A stretch of 64,000 bases of DNA from Imbricaverruca yamaguchii (lineage: Eukaryota; Arthropoda; Thecostraca; Neoverrucidae): assembly GCA_034440575.1 (NCBI GenBank), contig JAOTOL010001636.1:1543501-1607500 (forward strand), given 5' to 3'. Positions within the stretch are counted from its first letter, which is position 1, and each line of letters starts with the position of its first letter. The notes under the pieces were generated by a model. The model was not told the origin of the DNA and did no database searches. It saw only the letters and a list, made by a program, of their open reading frames with translations. Below, one piece after another: positions 1 to 11,261 of the stretch. A program made the translations under genes and the position numbers.

Positions 1-89
1 CCGTCGGTGGCCGAGACTCCGCCCCTTGTGGTGCCCGACTGTTGACGTGTTCGACGGCCCTAGGTTTCGCGCTCGCCATGGTTTCCAGC

Positions 90-375
90 CCGGCCTGCTG
101 CTGCTGCGTCCCTTCCCTCCCGCGATACCCAGTTCTGCCTGCTGCTGCGTCCCTTTCCTCCAGCGATGACTAGTTATGTGTACTACTGTTGCGTCCCTCT
201 TCTCCCGCGATGCCTAGTTCTGTCTGCTGCTGCTGGATCTCGTGTCTGTCACGGCGTCCACTATCTACTGCTGGTGATATGTTGTGCACCGTTACGTCTC
301 GTGTCTGTCACAATGTCCACTGTCTACTGGTGTTGATATGTTGGGCGTCGTTGCGTCTCGTGTCTGTCACCATGC
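90..375. repeat. Two short degenerate tandem repeats
   Basis: From about 90 to 240 a unit of roughly 44 bp recurs about three and a half times; each copy has CTGCTGCTGCGTCCCTTC-like and CGCGATRCCYAGTT-like parts. It runs into a 59-bp unit starting CGTGTCTGTCAC, present about 2.3 times at 241-375. No host coding exon is visible. From 390 to 1040 I see nothing I can support. Confidence 0.6.
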
Positions 376-1039
376 CAATTAATTAGTATTGATTGTCGGG
401 ACACATCTGTCAATGGTGCTGTCTGGGCTGGCCTGTTCTCGGTACACTACACCGGTGGTGGCATTTCCCCTGACATCAACCCAGTGTAACATTGTATTTA
501 GTCAACGATTTGATGGTGATCCGCGGCTAGGAGAATGGTTTTCTGAACGCAAGTACGAGGGAGCATAAGGGCAGGGGTGGTTTCGGGTAAAGATAAAGAC
601 GATGGTTCTTGCCGCTTGCTGACCACATGCCGGGGCATATGACCCGCAATTTCACTCGTGGCAGGATCTTTCCCAGGATTTATCACGCGTTCCCCGAACG
701 GCCATCCCACCTCCGTGGGGCGAGGTCATATTGTTGCCGCTCGATTGGTTGGCTTTCCTTCGGCGGTCAGATTACCATAGACCGAGCCTGTGTCGGGGAA
801 CTTGGCCCAATTACCGGCCGGTCGGCTGGCGGGCCGAGGTGCCGCGGCACGGACGCGCTGCTGATTGTATGTTTTCGCCGGCTGTTTGCTCGTTTTGGAC
901 ATCCGCCGCTCTCTGTTATTAAATGCGGCCGGGGCGAGGTCCGTAAGAGCCGGCACGCCGCCGTGTCGCGCGACGTCGGGCTCGTGATGTGGCCGCACGC
1001 GATCGTAGTGGCGGGTGGCCACCCCGCACCAGCTCTGGA

Positions 1040-1645
1040 GGCGGCCGACACAGCCCTGGGAGACAGCACCTATAGCTCTTGGCCCTGCCCAGAGCCATAG
1101 GTGCTGTCGCCCAGGACTGTGTCGGCCGCCCCCAGGGCTGTATGGGCTGCCTCCCGTGGCTGTGTCTGCTGTCCCCAGAGCTATAGGGGCCGCCTCCCAG
1201 GGCTGTGTCGGCCGCTCAGTTGGTTGCTGTTGTGTCGCATATCGTGTGACCCGCCATTCGCCTCCCGCAGCTATAGGGGCTGTCTCCCGTGGCTATAGGA
1301 GCCTCCTCCCAGAACTGTTCCGGCCACCTCCCAGATCCTTAGGGGTAGCCCCCCCCAGAGCTGTATGGGCCACCTCCAACAACTGTACTGACCACCTCCC
1401 ATAACTATATTGACCACCTCCCAGAACTGTGCCTGCCGCCTCCTAGATTTGTAGGAACCGCCTTCCAGAGATATAGGGACCACCTCCCAGAGCTGTAGGG
1501 ACCGCCTCCAAGAAATATAGGGACCGCCTCCCAAAGCTTCAGGGACTGCCCCTCAGAACTGTAGGGGCCGCTTCCCAGAGCCGTAGGGGCCGCCTCCCAG
1601 AGCCGTAGGGGCCGCCTCCCAGAGCCGTAGGAGCGGCCTACAACT
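1040..1645. repeat. Degenerate 22-bp minisatellite
   Basis: Copies share CCGCCTCCCAGAGC followed by a TGTAGGG-like end. They are most uniform near 1560-1640 and diverge toward 1040, so the right end is the most recently homogenised part. The open frames over it come from the repeat. The following 1650-2250 holds nothing recognisable. Confidence 0.75.
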
Positions 1646-2256
1646 GTACCGGCCGGGGCCACATAACGTCCGAGGCTCATTTACAAGCAAAGTTCATGAC
1701 TTTCAAAGCTGGACATTATGACCCTTTGACGTTGTGAGCTTTGGATGTTATGAAATTTGGTGGAAGGTGAACCTTGGATGTTATGAATTTTCCCCTATAG
1801 GTATAGCTAAATATATTTGTTGATCCTTGTTAATGACATTTATTTCAATTAATATATTTACATCACCATTCGGCATGTTGCGTCCAACACGAATCGTCCC
1901 TGCGACCGTCCGAACTCCGTGCCAACATTCAACTTCGTTCCAGAATTTGGGTATACTAATGAGGAAAATCCTTTAAATTTGCAGTTCCATGCTTTGTTCA
2001 CCTAGGCGATTGAAGAATCTTCAAGGTTTCGTCCGTGATAGAAGTGTGGTTTGGATGCAAATAGGTGGAGAACATGCACAGAGCCGCTGTTCCGTTGTAC
2101 TCCGAATGCGTTGTGGCATTATTTTGCATTTTAAGCGTCGCATTGAAATGAGGCTCGTCTGAATTTGTTCCGGCGGAATTATTCATTGGAGTCAGGATTG
2201 TCAGGTGTGAAACTGAATGGGTTTCTGCGCTTGTTTGGATCTATAAATATCTAGGT

Positions 2257-2370
2257 CTCGAAGTGTCACTGATGCGGGACGCAGCCATCCTCAGCACTTC
2301 CTCCATAGCCGAAGTATCACTGACACGCGACGCAGCCATCCTCAGGACCTCCTTCTGCCCACGTCCTCTA
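2257..2370. repeat. Direct duplication of about 53 bp
   Basis: Two copies share CGAAGTRTCACTGA, GACGCAGCCATCCTCAG and a CCTCC-like end. From 2400 to the PSMD5 acceptor at 3097 I see no other feature. Confidence 0.55.
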
Positions 2371-3097
2371 TAGGTCACTGTCGGCGATAACTGGCTGGAG
2401 CACTGTTAGTAGTCGGAGACGGGTGCCCTCCCCTACAGAACGCCAACTTATCAGATCCTCACAGTTTATTAACTTATCAGTGTTCCGTCAAGGTATAAAA
2501 ACAGTTCACACCTTTTTAGCTTTAGTTAGACCACCTGTGTACGGTGACATAGTAGGTTCCTTGCTTGAGACTGACGGCTGGTGGTGCGCCCATTGTATAA
2601 TTGCATACATGTCATGTGTACCGCGTAACACTTATATTTTGCATGTTTGGTACTGATGAGTGCGGGCGGAAGACATGCTTATTTAGTTCAAGGTGTATTG
2701 GTTCTCGCCTTCGTAACAGAGCCCGGGTCTGACGTAGCCCGACAACGGTCGATACGAACGCTGACAAGTTCATAGCATGTCACGACAATTGATTGCACGA
2801 TAAACAACCCAGCTTTCTGTCGGGTGTCGTAAGATATTGACGTGCTGGCGATATACCTCGGTATCTTGCTATTGGCTCAATATTTTCGGACATTATCGCT
2901 AAGTAACAACTGCCTTTGAATGCCTAAGTTTCTGTTTTGGCATGCAGAAATAGCCACACGATTACAATAGGCCAGAAGCCAATCGACTTCTTTCCTTCTG
3001 CTTGCTATCAAGTAACAAGGTGTTGCTCTATTTCATCCGTCCAGCTTCACTTGGTCTCATCGAGGCGCGTTGACCTTGCGCACGTGATGCTCCCCAG

Positions 3098-3207
3098 GTG
3101 TGGCCATGACCGCGTGCATGGCCCAGGTGGGCCGACTCGCCCAGAACGCGCCCACCGAGACGCGGGTACGCGCGCTCGAGACCATCCAGCGTCTGCTGCA
3201 GCTGGAG
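3098..3207 (+). CDS. PSMD5: PSMD5 internal exon (26S proteasome subunit 5, third-from-last exon)
   Basis: PSMD5 (S5b) is a HEAT/ARM-repeat chaperone that helps assemble the base of the 26S proteasome in the cytosol. This exon encodes about 36 residues, including the block GRLAQNAPTETRVRALETI. That block lines up with the animal PSMD5 segment in which an NAP motif precedes a helix ending in LL-x-L. The acceptor is CTCCCCAG at 3090-3097. The first two exon bases finish a codon from an upstream exon outside the window. The donor is GAG|GTCAGT with GT at 3208-3209, phase 0. Joining it to the exon at 58445 keeps the frame and gives the spacing to the TDELL motif expected from my memory of vertebrate PSMD5. 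The call rests on remembered family similarity; the three exons support each other strongly. Confidence 0.83.
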
Positions 3208-3280
3208 GTCAGTGAGGCGACTGTTGGGACGGCCAGCCGAAGGTCAGATATCACAACCTGAGGTCAGTCAGCTGAGGTCA
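3206..3280 (+). repeat. Four AGGTCA copies at and after the PSMD5 donor
   Basis: AGGTCA occurs at 3206 (overlapping the exon/donor junction), 3241, 3261 and 3275, all in the same orientation. The copies at 3206 and 3261 share GAGGTCAGT. This may be a decayed duplication of the donor site; AGGTCA is also the nuclear-receptor half-site, and nothing here shows which reading matters. Confidence 0.45.
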
Positions 3281-3549
3281 GGCCAGTCTGAGCCGTGACA
3301 GTGAGTCACGCAGAACGGTGCCGGGAGCTGCGCCGATGCTTGTCTACTGACCCAGCATTGACCTGGCTTCCTCAACCGCACACCATTCACCAGGCGAACA
3401 CAACTCCAGGGGGGGGGGGTAATATTAACACAACTCCACGTCTCAAGAACGGTGTTGGGCCGATTAAAAATTCAAACGACAATCGATGTCACGGTGACTT
3501 GCGTTCTCAGAGCACATAAGACCCGTTTTAAATATTTTAAGTGCTTATT

Positions 3550-4095
3550 TATGCCGTCCTACCGCCGTCGAGGCGCCAGCCGCCGCCGCTTAGTCATCCT
3601 ACCGCCGTCGGGGCGCCCGCCGCCCCGCCCTAAGGCGCCCCGCCGCCGCTTAAGGCCTCCTGCGACCGTCGGGGCGCCCGCCGCCGCCGCTTAAGGCCGT
3701 CCTGCGACCGTCGGGGCGCCCGCCGCCGCCGCTTAAGGCCGTCCTGCGACCGTCGGGGCGCCCGCCGCCGCCGCCGCTTAAGGCCGTCCTGCGACCGTCG
3801 GGGCGCCCGCCGCCGCCGCCGCTTAAGGCCGTCCTGCGACCGGGGGCGCCGCCGCCGCCGCTTAAGGCCGCCCTGCGACCGCGGGCGCCCGCCGCCCCGC
3901 TTAAGGCCGTCCTGCGACCGCGGGGCGCCCGCCGCCGCCGCTTAAGGCCGCCCTGCGACCGCGGGGCGCCCGCCGCCGCCGCTTAAGGCCGCCCTGCGAC
4001 CGCGGGGCGCCGCCGCCGCCGCTTAAGGCCGTCCTGCGACCGCGCCCTTAAGGCCGTCCTGCGACCGTCGGGCGCCCGCCGCCGCCGCGGCGGCG
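3550..4095. repeat. GC-rich minisatellite, unit about 40-48 bp
   Basis: About a dozen units contain CTTAAGGCCGTCCTGCGACC followed by a variable (CCG)n run, so unit length varies with the trinucleotide run. The flank 3408-3419 is a run of G. From 4096 to 4660 the sequence is AT-rich and I see no feature in it. Confidence 0.85.
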
Positions 4096-4662
4096 TAGTA
4101 TACAGAGCGTACTGTGGTACATCTCAAACCATAACTCAGTCATTTTCATAATTTCTTTAAGTTCTGATGGACATTGTTCATATTCATTTTTAGGAATTTG
4201 TTCCCCATTTTCTCGAAATTTTGAATATAATTGTATGGTTTCGTGAGTAGTTTAAAAACTTTGGCATTCAGATATTTCAAAGCGAAATACGACGTAACAC
4301 ATGAACTAATTGTCTTCGCTTCCCCCTAACAGACATCGAATGTCTGCATTCGTTCGGTTTATATATCAATTTGTCTACCGATGCGTTTTGTAAAAATCGG
4401 CAAGCATAACATCACCGTGATGTCACTCACTCTTCACCTATCATGACCTTAAAGTTGTTCTTTCTGCTTGGCAAATGTCATAAAATTGATAAAATTACAG
4501 CTTTTGGAAAGTTATTGATATATCTGAACGCTTATTAACTTGTCGCGAATATTCCACAGGGGTACCAGATTTGACTCCCCACCCCGGTTAATGGGTGGTT
4601 AATGGCCGCCCTGGCAGGTGTATGAGTGAAGTGTTTAAGGCTCGGCCGACCGATCTCTCTTG

Positions 4663-5150
4663 AGGAGCAGCTGGCGGTGGGATGTCGGCCCCGGCGGCTG
4701 GCAGTGGGACGTCGGCCCGGCGGCCGGCGGTGGGACGTCGGCCCGGTGGCCGGCGGTGGGACGTCGGCCCCGGCGGTGGGACGTCGGCCCCGGCGGTGGG
4801 ACGTCGGCCCGGTGGCCGGCGGTGGGACGTCGGCCCGGCGGCCGGCGGTGGGACGTTGGCCCCGACTGTGGGACGTCAGCCCGGTGGCCGGCGGTAGGAC
4901 GTCGGCCCGGCGGCCGGCTGTGGGACTTCAGCCCGGTGGCCGGCGGTAGGACGTCGGCCCCGGTGGCTGGCAGTGGGCCGTCGGCCCCGGCGGTGGGACG
5001 TCGGCCCGGCGGCCGGCTGTGGGACGTCAGCCCGGTGGCCGGCGGTGGGACGTCGGCCCCGGTGGCCGGCGGTGGGACGTCGGCCCCGGCTGTGGGACGT
5101 CGGCCTCGGTGGCCGGCGGTGGGACGTCGGCCCCGGTGGCCGTTCGCTGG
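4663..5150. repeat. GC-rich minisatellite, mixed 18/27-bp units
   Basis: Units alternate GGTGGGACGTCGGCCC with CGGTGGCCGGC. Both strands are free of stops over long stretches, which creates false open frames. From 5150 to 5640 I see no supported feature. Confidence 0.85.
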
Positions 5151-5639
5151 TAGTCGCCGCCGCCGGGCAATTGCGCCGTATCCCAAGTGCGTCTTTTGCA
5201 ACGGATGGTGGGCACTGACAGGCGGTTAGCGGCGTGATTGCTCGCTGTTGGAGCATGGCGTGGTGAGCACGTCAGTGACCTCCACCGCGCGGCACTCGTA
5301 CTCACCACTGACCCGTGGCCGGTCCGGCACCGGAGCATCAGTCACCGCCTCGCGCGAGCCTTTCACGCATTCCCGCCGAATGCGGTAGGCGCGCCCTGGG
5401 TGGCTTACACGTGGTGCATATGTGTTGTATGCTCAGGTTCAGCTGCCTAGGGAAGAGTGTAGTATGGTTGTCAAGTTTGCATTTGTGCCGCCTGGTTCAT
5501 AACGGAAATATGGGTGTCTCCGGAGCGGAAGCGTCCCGCGGGTCTGCTCCGTCACGGGCCATCTGGCTGCTTCGTGCTCCACGTAGCCGGCTGGAGGTTG
5601 CAATGTCGCTGTCTCGGCGTACGATCGGTAAGTGATGGC

Positions 5640-6412
5640 GAAAGTTTTCAAAAGGTGGACCTCTGAACGGCCGACACGGCCCAGACCGTGCCCATGCGTC
5701 GGCAGCGCCACTGGGGTTGTATGCGCCGAAGCACCCAGACAGAGGCAAATGGGTATGTAGACTTTCAGCAGAGCTGTTCAAGAAAGGCTATCAGATATCA
5801 GTGGCCACCGTCCAGAGGTATGCGAACAAGTCACTTGGATTTATGATCTATCGAAGATCGTAGCGGCCTAAAATAGCAAAACGACAGCGAAGAAAGAGAG
5901 CTTAGGTCTGAAAGTGTTATGATTTGTGCAGCAAATCAATTTATGCGAGCCATTTGGAGCGACAAGTCCGTTTTGGGCTATAATGCACGCCGAACACTCA
6001 AAACGACCGTGTGATGGCAAAATACAAGGCATGGGTCCAGCTCTGGCAGGTGCTTAAGTACCCTGCCGGTGTCACGGTGTGTGTGGCCAGGGACTGACGA
6101 GCTGCACGCTTTGTCTCGGAAGTGGTCTGTCAACACCGTCTTCTGCATCGGCGGGGTCTTGGGAGAAGTCCTGGCCCCAAGCTTTCCCTGCAGTGCAAGC
6201 ATCGGGCATCCCGTAGACGGAACTGGTGCCTGGGCATCTGTGTCGATCTTCATACGAAAATGGACACTGGTCCACACCTCCAAAAGGAGCCAAGACTGGC
6301 GCCGGAGAATCTGTCGAGCTTTTGGCACAAGTAAACATGGTCAGGAAACTCCCCCGACCTGAAGTCCATTGATACTTTTTGGGAAATTCCCAGAATTGTT
6401 TCGGATGAAAGC
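5640..6412 (+). pseudogene. Tc1/mariner-like transposase relic
   Basis: Pieces of a Tc1/mariner transposase appear in order on the + strand but in shifted frames with stops. At 5768-5928 there is a helix-turn-helix-like stretch containing VATVQRY and SLGFMIYRRS followed by a basic RRP-KIAKRQRRKR run. At about 5952 IWSDKSVF resembles the first catalytic-Asp segment. At 6338-6385 WSGNSPDLKSIDTFWEI matches the classic third-catalytic-residue block (WPGNSPDLNPIE type), with the Asp codon at 6356-6358. Frameshifts and an in-frame stop in the HTH region show it is dead. Terminal inverted repeats were not found by eye. It abuts the LINE fragment that starts near 6420. The family-level call is fairly secure; boundaries are approximate. 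Confidence 0.65.
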
Positions 6413-6419
6413 CCTGGAT

Positions 6420-7424
6420 CACATTGACATCTGCTGTCACTTATACCAACGGGTCGGAAACTGCTGATTGTGTGGATTGTGCCTTTGTAAGCGGAAGCCA
6501 CGACCATATCGTTTACGCTGCCTCCTCACGCATCAGTATACACCGCCGAACTCATGGTAATCGCAAAGGCTTTGTCCTTCATCGAAGTAAAGAACGATAT
6601 CGACCATGTTATACTTCCAGACTCTCTGAGTAGCCTTCGTGCAATACACACGTTTTATCTGCATGACCCTACCATGCAAGATGTTTTACTGCGCCTAACT
6701 AGGTTTAAGCGAGGGAAAAACTACAACACTCCGTTGGATACCCAGTCATGTCGGAATAGCCGGAAATTAATTGGCTGACCAATCAGCAAAGCGTGCTGTA
6801 CGGAGCCAATACACCCGTACGCTTCCGCTCCCAACAGCATATCTCGGCCAGGCACTCAATGTGTTTTTCCTGGAAAAAATGGCAACAACTTTTGGACTTA
6901 AATGACGAAAGCAAACTTAGAAACATCAAGCCAAGTCTTCAAGGGTCGCTGCGAGTCATCTTTCAGAGTTTCACGAAAGGAGGAGGTGGTGCTCGCCAGA
7001 ATGCGCATTGGACACACCTATGCCACCCACGGGCTACCTGCTGCGGAATGAGGAGAGACCAATTTGTACTCGCTGTGATATCCCACTGACAGTGCGACAT
7101 GTTCTTAAGGTGTGCTTTCGCTTCTCAGCCTAACGACGACAGTACTTAGGAGGAAAGTTGTCCATGATGACGATGGCAAACATTCTAGATGATGGGTCAC
7201 ATGTGGTTCTGAGTGGACGACTATTCGAGTTTCTCTCACAAATGCGATTTGCTGTCATCTATCCAGGAAGCTAAAGGCACTGCACTGGCTTGGGCATGGT
7301 GGACACACATACACTTGGAAGTAAACCTGGTCAGAACCTGAAACCTCGGTAGAAATGAACACTGTTATGGGCGCTATATGATCAGCATGGTCGGTGCGCC
7401 CTAAAGCCCAAATAACTATCTATG
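6420..7424 (+). mobile_element. I-type LINE, 3' end (RNase H, zinc ribbon, 3' tail)
   Basis: This is the 3' kilobase of a non-LTR retrotransposon with an RNase H domain, as in the I group. RNase H starts at 6442-6455 with YTNGSETAD; the usual Asp of YTDGS is Asn here. It continues in another frame with YTAELMVIAKAL near 6542 and LPDSLSSL near 6618. A VVLARMRIGHTYATHG block near 6986 leads to a terminal C-x2-C-x7-H-x4-C motif (ICTRC...VRHVLKVC) at 7062-7115, typical of these LINEs. Frameshifts make it non-functional. The 3' UTR ends at 7372-7424 with a tail containing GGGCGC and GCGCCC as a hairpin, then AAATAACTATC. That tail is shared with the SINE at 18245 and with the short insertions elsewhere in the window. 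The 5' end is missing or lies at the mariner relic. Confidence 0.72.
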
Positions 7425-7480
<56 letters not shown>

Positions 7481-7502
7481 TAGAAGTGAATACTGTATAT
7501 AG

Positions 7503-7541
<39 letters not shown>

Positions 7542-7545
7542 TATT
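7418..7545. repeat. (TA)n microsatellite
   Basis: TA dinucleotide runs directly follow the LINE 3' tail, interrupted by a non-TA segment around 7478-7500. It may have expanded from the LINE's A/T-rich terminus. The following 7550-7850 has no supported feature. Confidence 0.9.
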
Positions 7546-7854
7546 TATATATCATGGCACTGTATACTAATCCATGTCTGCTTATTTTTGGTGATTTAAC
7601 AATTATTTTGAATGTTTTGTGGAATTTTGTTTTGTTCCTTTCAGGGGTAATTATTGACGGTCGATAACAGCAGTATCAGGCCATTTCCCGCATGATGCAT
7701 CCATTGCCGACACGGAGACAGTCTGTCAGAGCGGTAACTGATCATTCTCTGGTAAACATTCTGACATCTATCATTTTCGTCATGGTCGAGACGTAGAATC
7801 GGCCCACGTTGTCCTCCACAGCGCGTTGTTTCTGACCAGCTGAGCGCCATCCCT

Positions 7855-8050
7855 GACAGCTGGATCATCTCCGATCGATCCCAGTCAGCTGCGGCTGATC
7901 TCAGTCATATATGGCGAATATCGGTCACCTCTGATTAATCCTCTGTAAACTCTGAACCAATTACGATCACCACGGACCAACCCCGGTTACCTCTGAGCCA
8001 ACCTTGGTTATCGCTAATCAACCTCGGGTGTCCCTGACGAATCCCGGTTA
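7855..8050. repeat. Highly degenerate repeat of about 30 bp
   Basis: Related phrases such as CCGGTTACCTCTGA and GGTTATCGCTAATCAACC recur about six times with strong divergence just before the 62-bp array. It looks like an old minisatellite. Confidence 0.4.
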
Positions 8051-8099
8051 TGAGCTGGGTCGGTCGAGCTACCACTCTGCGGTGGCACGGAAGGCGTTA

Positions 8100-10055
8100 C
8101 GTTCGCACTGGGCTGCGCCCGTCACCAGTGACCACGGCCCGTCGGCGGAGTAGTCGACTCGTTACCACCGTGCCACTGGGTGCGCCCGTCACCAGTGACC
8201 CGGCCGTGGAGCAGACACTCGGTACCACCGTGCCACTGGGTGCGCCCGTCACCAGGACCACGGCCGTGGAGCAGACACTCGGTACCACCGTGCCACTGGG
8301 CTGCGCCCGTCACCAGTGACCACGGCCGTGGAGCAGACACTCGGTACCACCGTGCCACTGGGCTGCCGTCCGTCACCAGTGACCACGGCCGTGGAACGCG
8401 TACCACCTGCTGCGGCCGTGGAGCAGACACTCGGTACCACCGTGCCACTGGGCTGCCGCCCGTCACCAGTGACCACGGCCGTGGAGCAGACACTCGGTAC
8501 CACCGTGCCACTGGGCTGCCGCCCGTCACTAGGACCACGGCCGTGGAGCAGACACTCGGTACCACCGTGCCACTGGGCTGCCGCCCGTCACCAGGACCAC
8601 GGCCGTGGAGCAGACACTCGGTACCACCGTGCCACTGGGCTGCCGTCCGTCACCAGGACCACGGCCGTGGAACAGACACTCGGTACCACCGTGCCACTGG
8701 GCTGCCGTCCGTCACCAGTGACCACGGCCGTGGAACAGACACTCGGTACCACCGTGCCACTGGGCTGCCGTCCGTCACCAGTGACCACGGCCGTGGAGCA
8801 GACACTCGGTACCACCGTGCCACTGGGCTGCCGTCCGTCACCAGGACCACAGCCGTGGAGCAGACACTCGGTACCACCGTGCCACTGGGCTGCCGTCCGT
8901 CACCAGTGACCACGGCCGTGGAGCAGACACTCGGTACCACCGTGCCACTGGGCTGCCGTCCGTCACCAGGACCACGGCCGTGGAGCAGACACTCGGTACC
9001 ACCGTGCCACTGGGCTGCCGTCCGTCACCAGGACCACGGCCGTGGAGCAGACACTCGGTACCACCGTGCCACTGGGCTGCCGTCCGTCACCAGGACCACG
9101 GCCGTGGAGCAGACACTCGGTACCACCGTGCCACTGGGCTGCCGTCCGTCACCAGGACCACGGCCGTGGAGCAGACACTCGGTACCACCGTGCCACTGGG
9201 CTGCCGTCCGTCACCAGGACCACGGCCGTGGAGCAGACACTCGGTACCACCGTGCCACTGGGCTGCCGTCCGTCACCAGGACCACGGCCGTGGAGCAGAC
9301 ACTCGGTACCACCGTGCCACTGGGCTGCCGTCCGTCACCAGGACCACAGCCGTGGAGCAGACACTCGGTACCACCGTGCCACTGGGCTGCCGTCCGTCAC
9401 CAGTGACCACGGCGTGGAGCAGACACTCGGTACCACCGTGCCACTGGGCTGCCGCCCGTCACTAGGACCACGGCCGTGGAGCAGACACTCGGTACCACCG
9501 TGCCACTGGGCTGCCGTCCGTCACCAGGACCACGGCCGTGGAGCAGACACTCGGTACCACCGTGCCACTGGGCTCCGTCCGTCACCAGACCACGGCCGTG
9601 GAGCAGACACTCGGTACCACCGTGCCACTGGGCTGCGCCCGTCACCAGTGACCACGGCGTGGAGCAGACACTCGGTACCACCGTGCCACTGGGCTGCCGT
9701 CCGTCACTAGGACCACGGCCGTGGAGCAGACACTCGGTACCACCGTGCCACTGGGCTGCGCCCGTCACCAGTGACCACGGCCGTGGAGCAGACACTCGGT
9801 ACCACCGTCCCACTGTGCTGCCGTCCGTCACCAGTGACCACGGCCGTGGAGCAGACACTCGGTACCACCGTGCCACTGGGCTGCCGTCCGTCACTAGGAC
9901 CACGGCGTGGAGCAGACACTCGGTACCACCGTGCCACTGGGCTGCCGTCCGTCACTAGGACCACGGCCGTGGAGCAGACACTCGGTACCACCGTGCCACT
10001 GGGCTGCCGTCCGTCACCAGTGACCTCGGCCGTGGGGCAGACACTCGGTACCACC
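8100..10055. repeat. 62-bp satellite-like array, about 31 copies
   Basis: The unit is 62 bp, or 64 bp when CAGTGACC replaces CAGGACC. Each unit holds the perfect dyad CCACGGCCGTGG and a GGTACC within TCGGTACCACCG, followed by GTGCCACTGGGCTGC. The first copies (8100-8300) and last copies (9580-10055) vary more than the central ones, as expected for homogenisation by unequal exchange. 62 is not a multiple of three, so the unit is read in all three frames. No frame has a stop, which gives a false 408-codon frame. I see nothing protein-coding. Confidence 0.95.
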
Positions 10056-10512
10056 ATGTGGTGTGGCGTCTTCCTTTACGGACCGTTTGTGTCACCACGT
10101 GCGGGCCATTACTCGAAAGTTCGCTTGGCTGTAGTCACAAACTGTCCTGAGATTCGTATTTCAGCTGTTCTACGTGACTGTGTTTGGTGTGGACCGCAAA
10201 TGTTATGGCTATGGAGCCATTGGAAGGAAGGCGATGCAAATCGCGGAGCTTTGAAGGCAGCAGCAGAACGGCGCCCGCAGATATCGGAATTTTCCTTGCA
10301 TACAGAGCACTGATGTTGAGGCATCGTTTGAAAGAGAAGCTATTTATAGACAAGAAGTGGAAATGTGGTCTACCGAATTGGCGCATTCATACCGGAACCT
10401 TTTTATTGCACTGTGTGAACGGATATAGAACACCTTGTTTTGCTCTGTGTTCTATTTTCGTTAATTAGTGATGCCATGCAGAGAGCTTTTTGCCGTGCTG
10501 TGTACTTGTACA

Positions 10513-10545
10513 ATGTGTGTGTGTGTGTGTGCGTGTGCGTATGGG
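10513..10545. repeat. (GT)n microsatellite
   Basis: A short GT run with CG interruptions. The surrounding 10060-11255 has no other feature I can support. Confidence 0.8.
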
Positions 10546-11261
10546 TGCCTGCGAGTGTGCGTTTCTTCGTTCATGTGACATGAACTATGGAAAACAGTAC
10601 AGCGTTGTGCGGTGGACGTGCAATATTCCCATGCTTCTCACTGTTCGGCGCCATCGGACAGCCATGGTGCAACCACTCACCGCCGCTGCGCAAAATACTC
10701 GGATGTCTTGCCTCTGTGATACCGACATGATTGCATGTTAGTAACAGGTTATATCCTGGATGTGGCATAGTCATTGTAATTGATATCCTTGGATACCTAA
10801 CTGGTGGCATCTGTGTCACCTGTGTTGATGGTTGGTTTCGGTCGTCAAAGAAACGTTTTAAAAGAAAAGACTTTGAATGTTGTTATTCACGTACAAATAT
10901 CAAATCCACTGTGTGGAAGAAACACATGGGACTACTTGCCAAATCATGCATTCAAAATAACTGATAGTCTGACCGGGCTTCATTGCAGTTTGGGCAAGCT
11001 CCAGCCGAGCCTGGTCACAAACAGGTTGAGGCGGAGCATTAACCCCAAACTGTTGATTATTCGCGACCTCTCGTGTACAGACTGGTTGCCGTTTCGGAGT
11101 TCTGTGTAGTGGCTGAGGTACCAGCCGTCCTCTATAGCTATATGTGACGCACTGGTAACTGCCAACGTCCTTTGTGGTCACCTATGGCAGGTATGGTGGC
11201 TGCCGTCCTTCTCTTTAGTCAGCTGTAGCACACAGAGTGACTGCCAACATCCTTGATTTCA

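Noticed and set aside
8180..9406. 408-codon open frame
   Set aside because: It lies wholly inside the 62-bp array, whose unit is read in all three frames without stops. It has no domain, and both strands are equally open.
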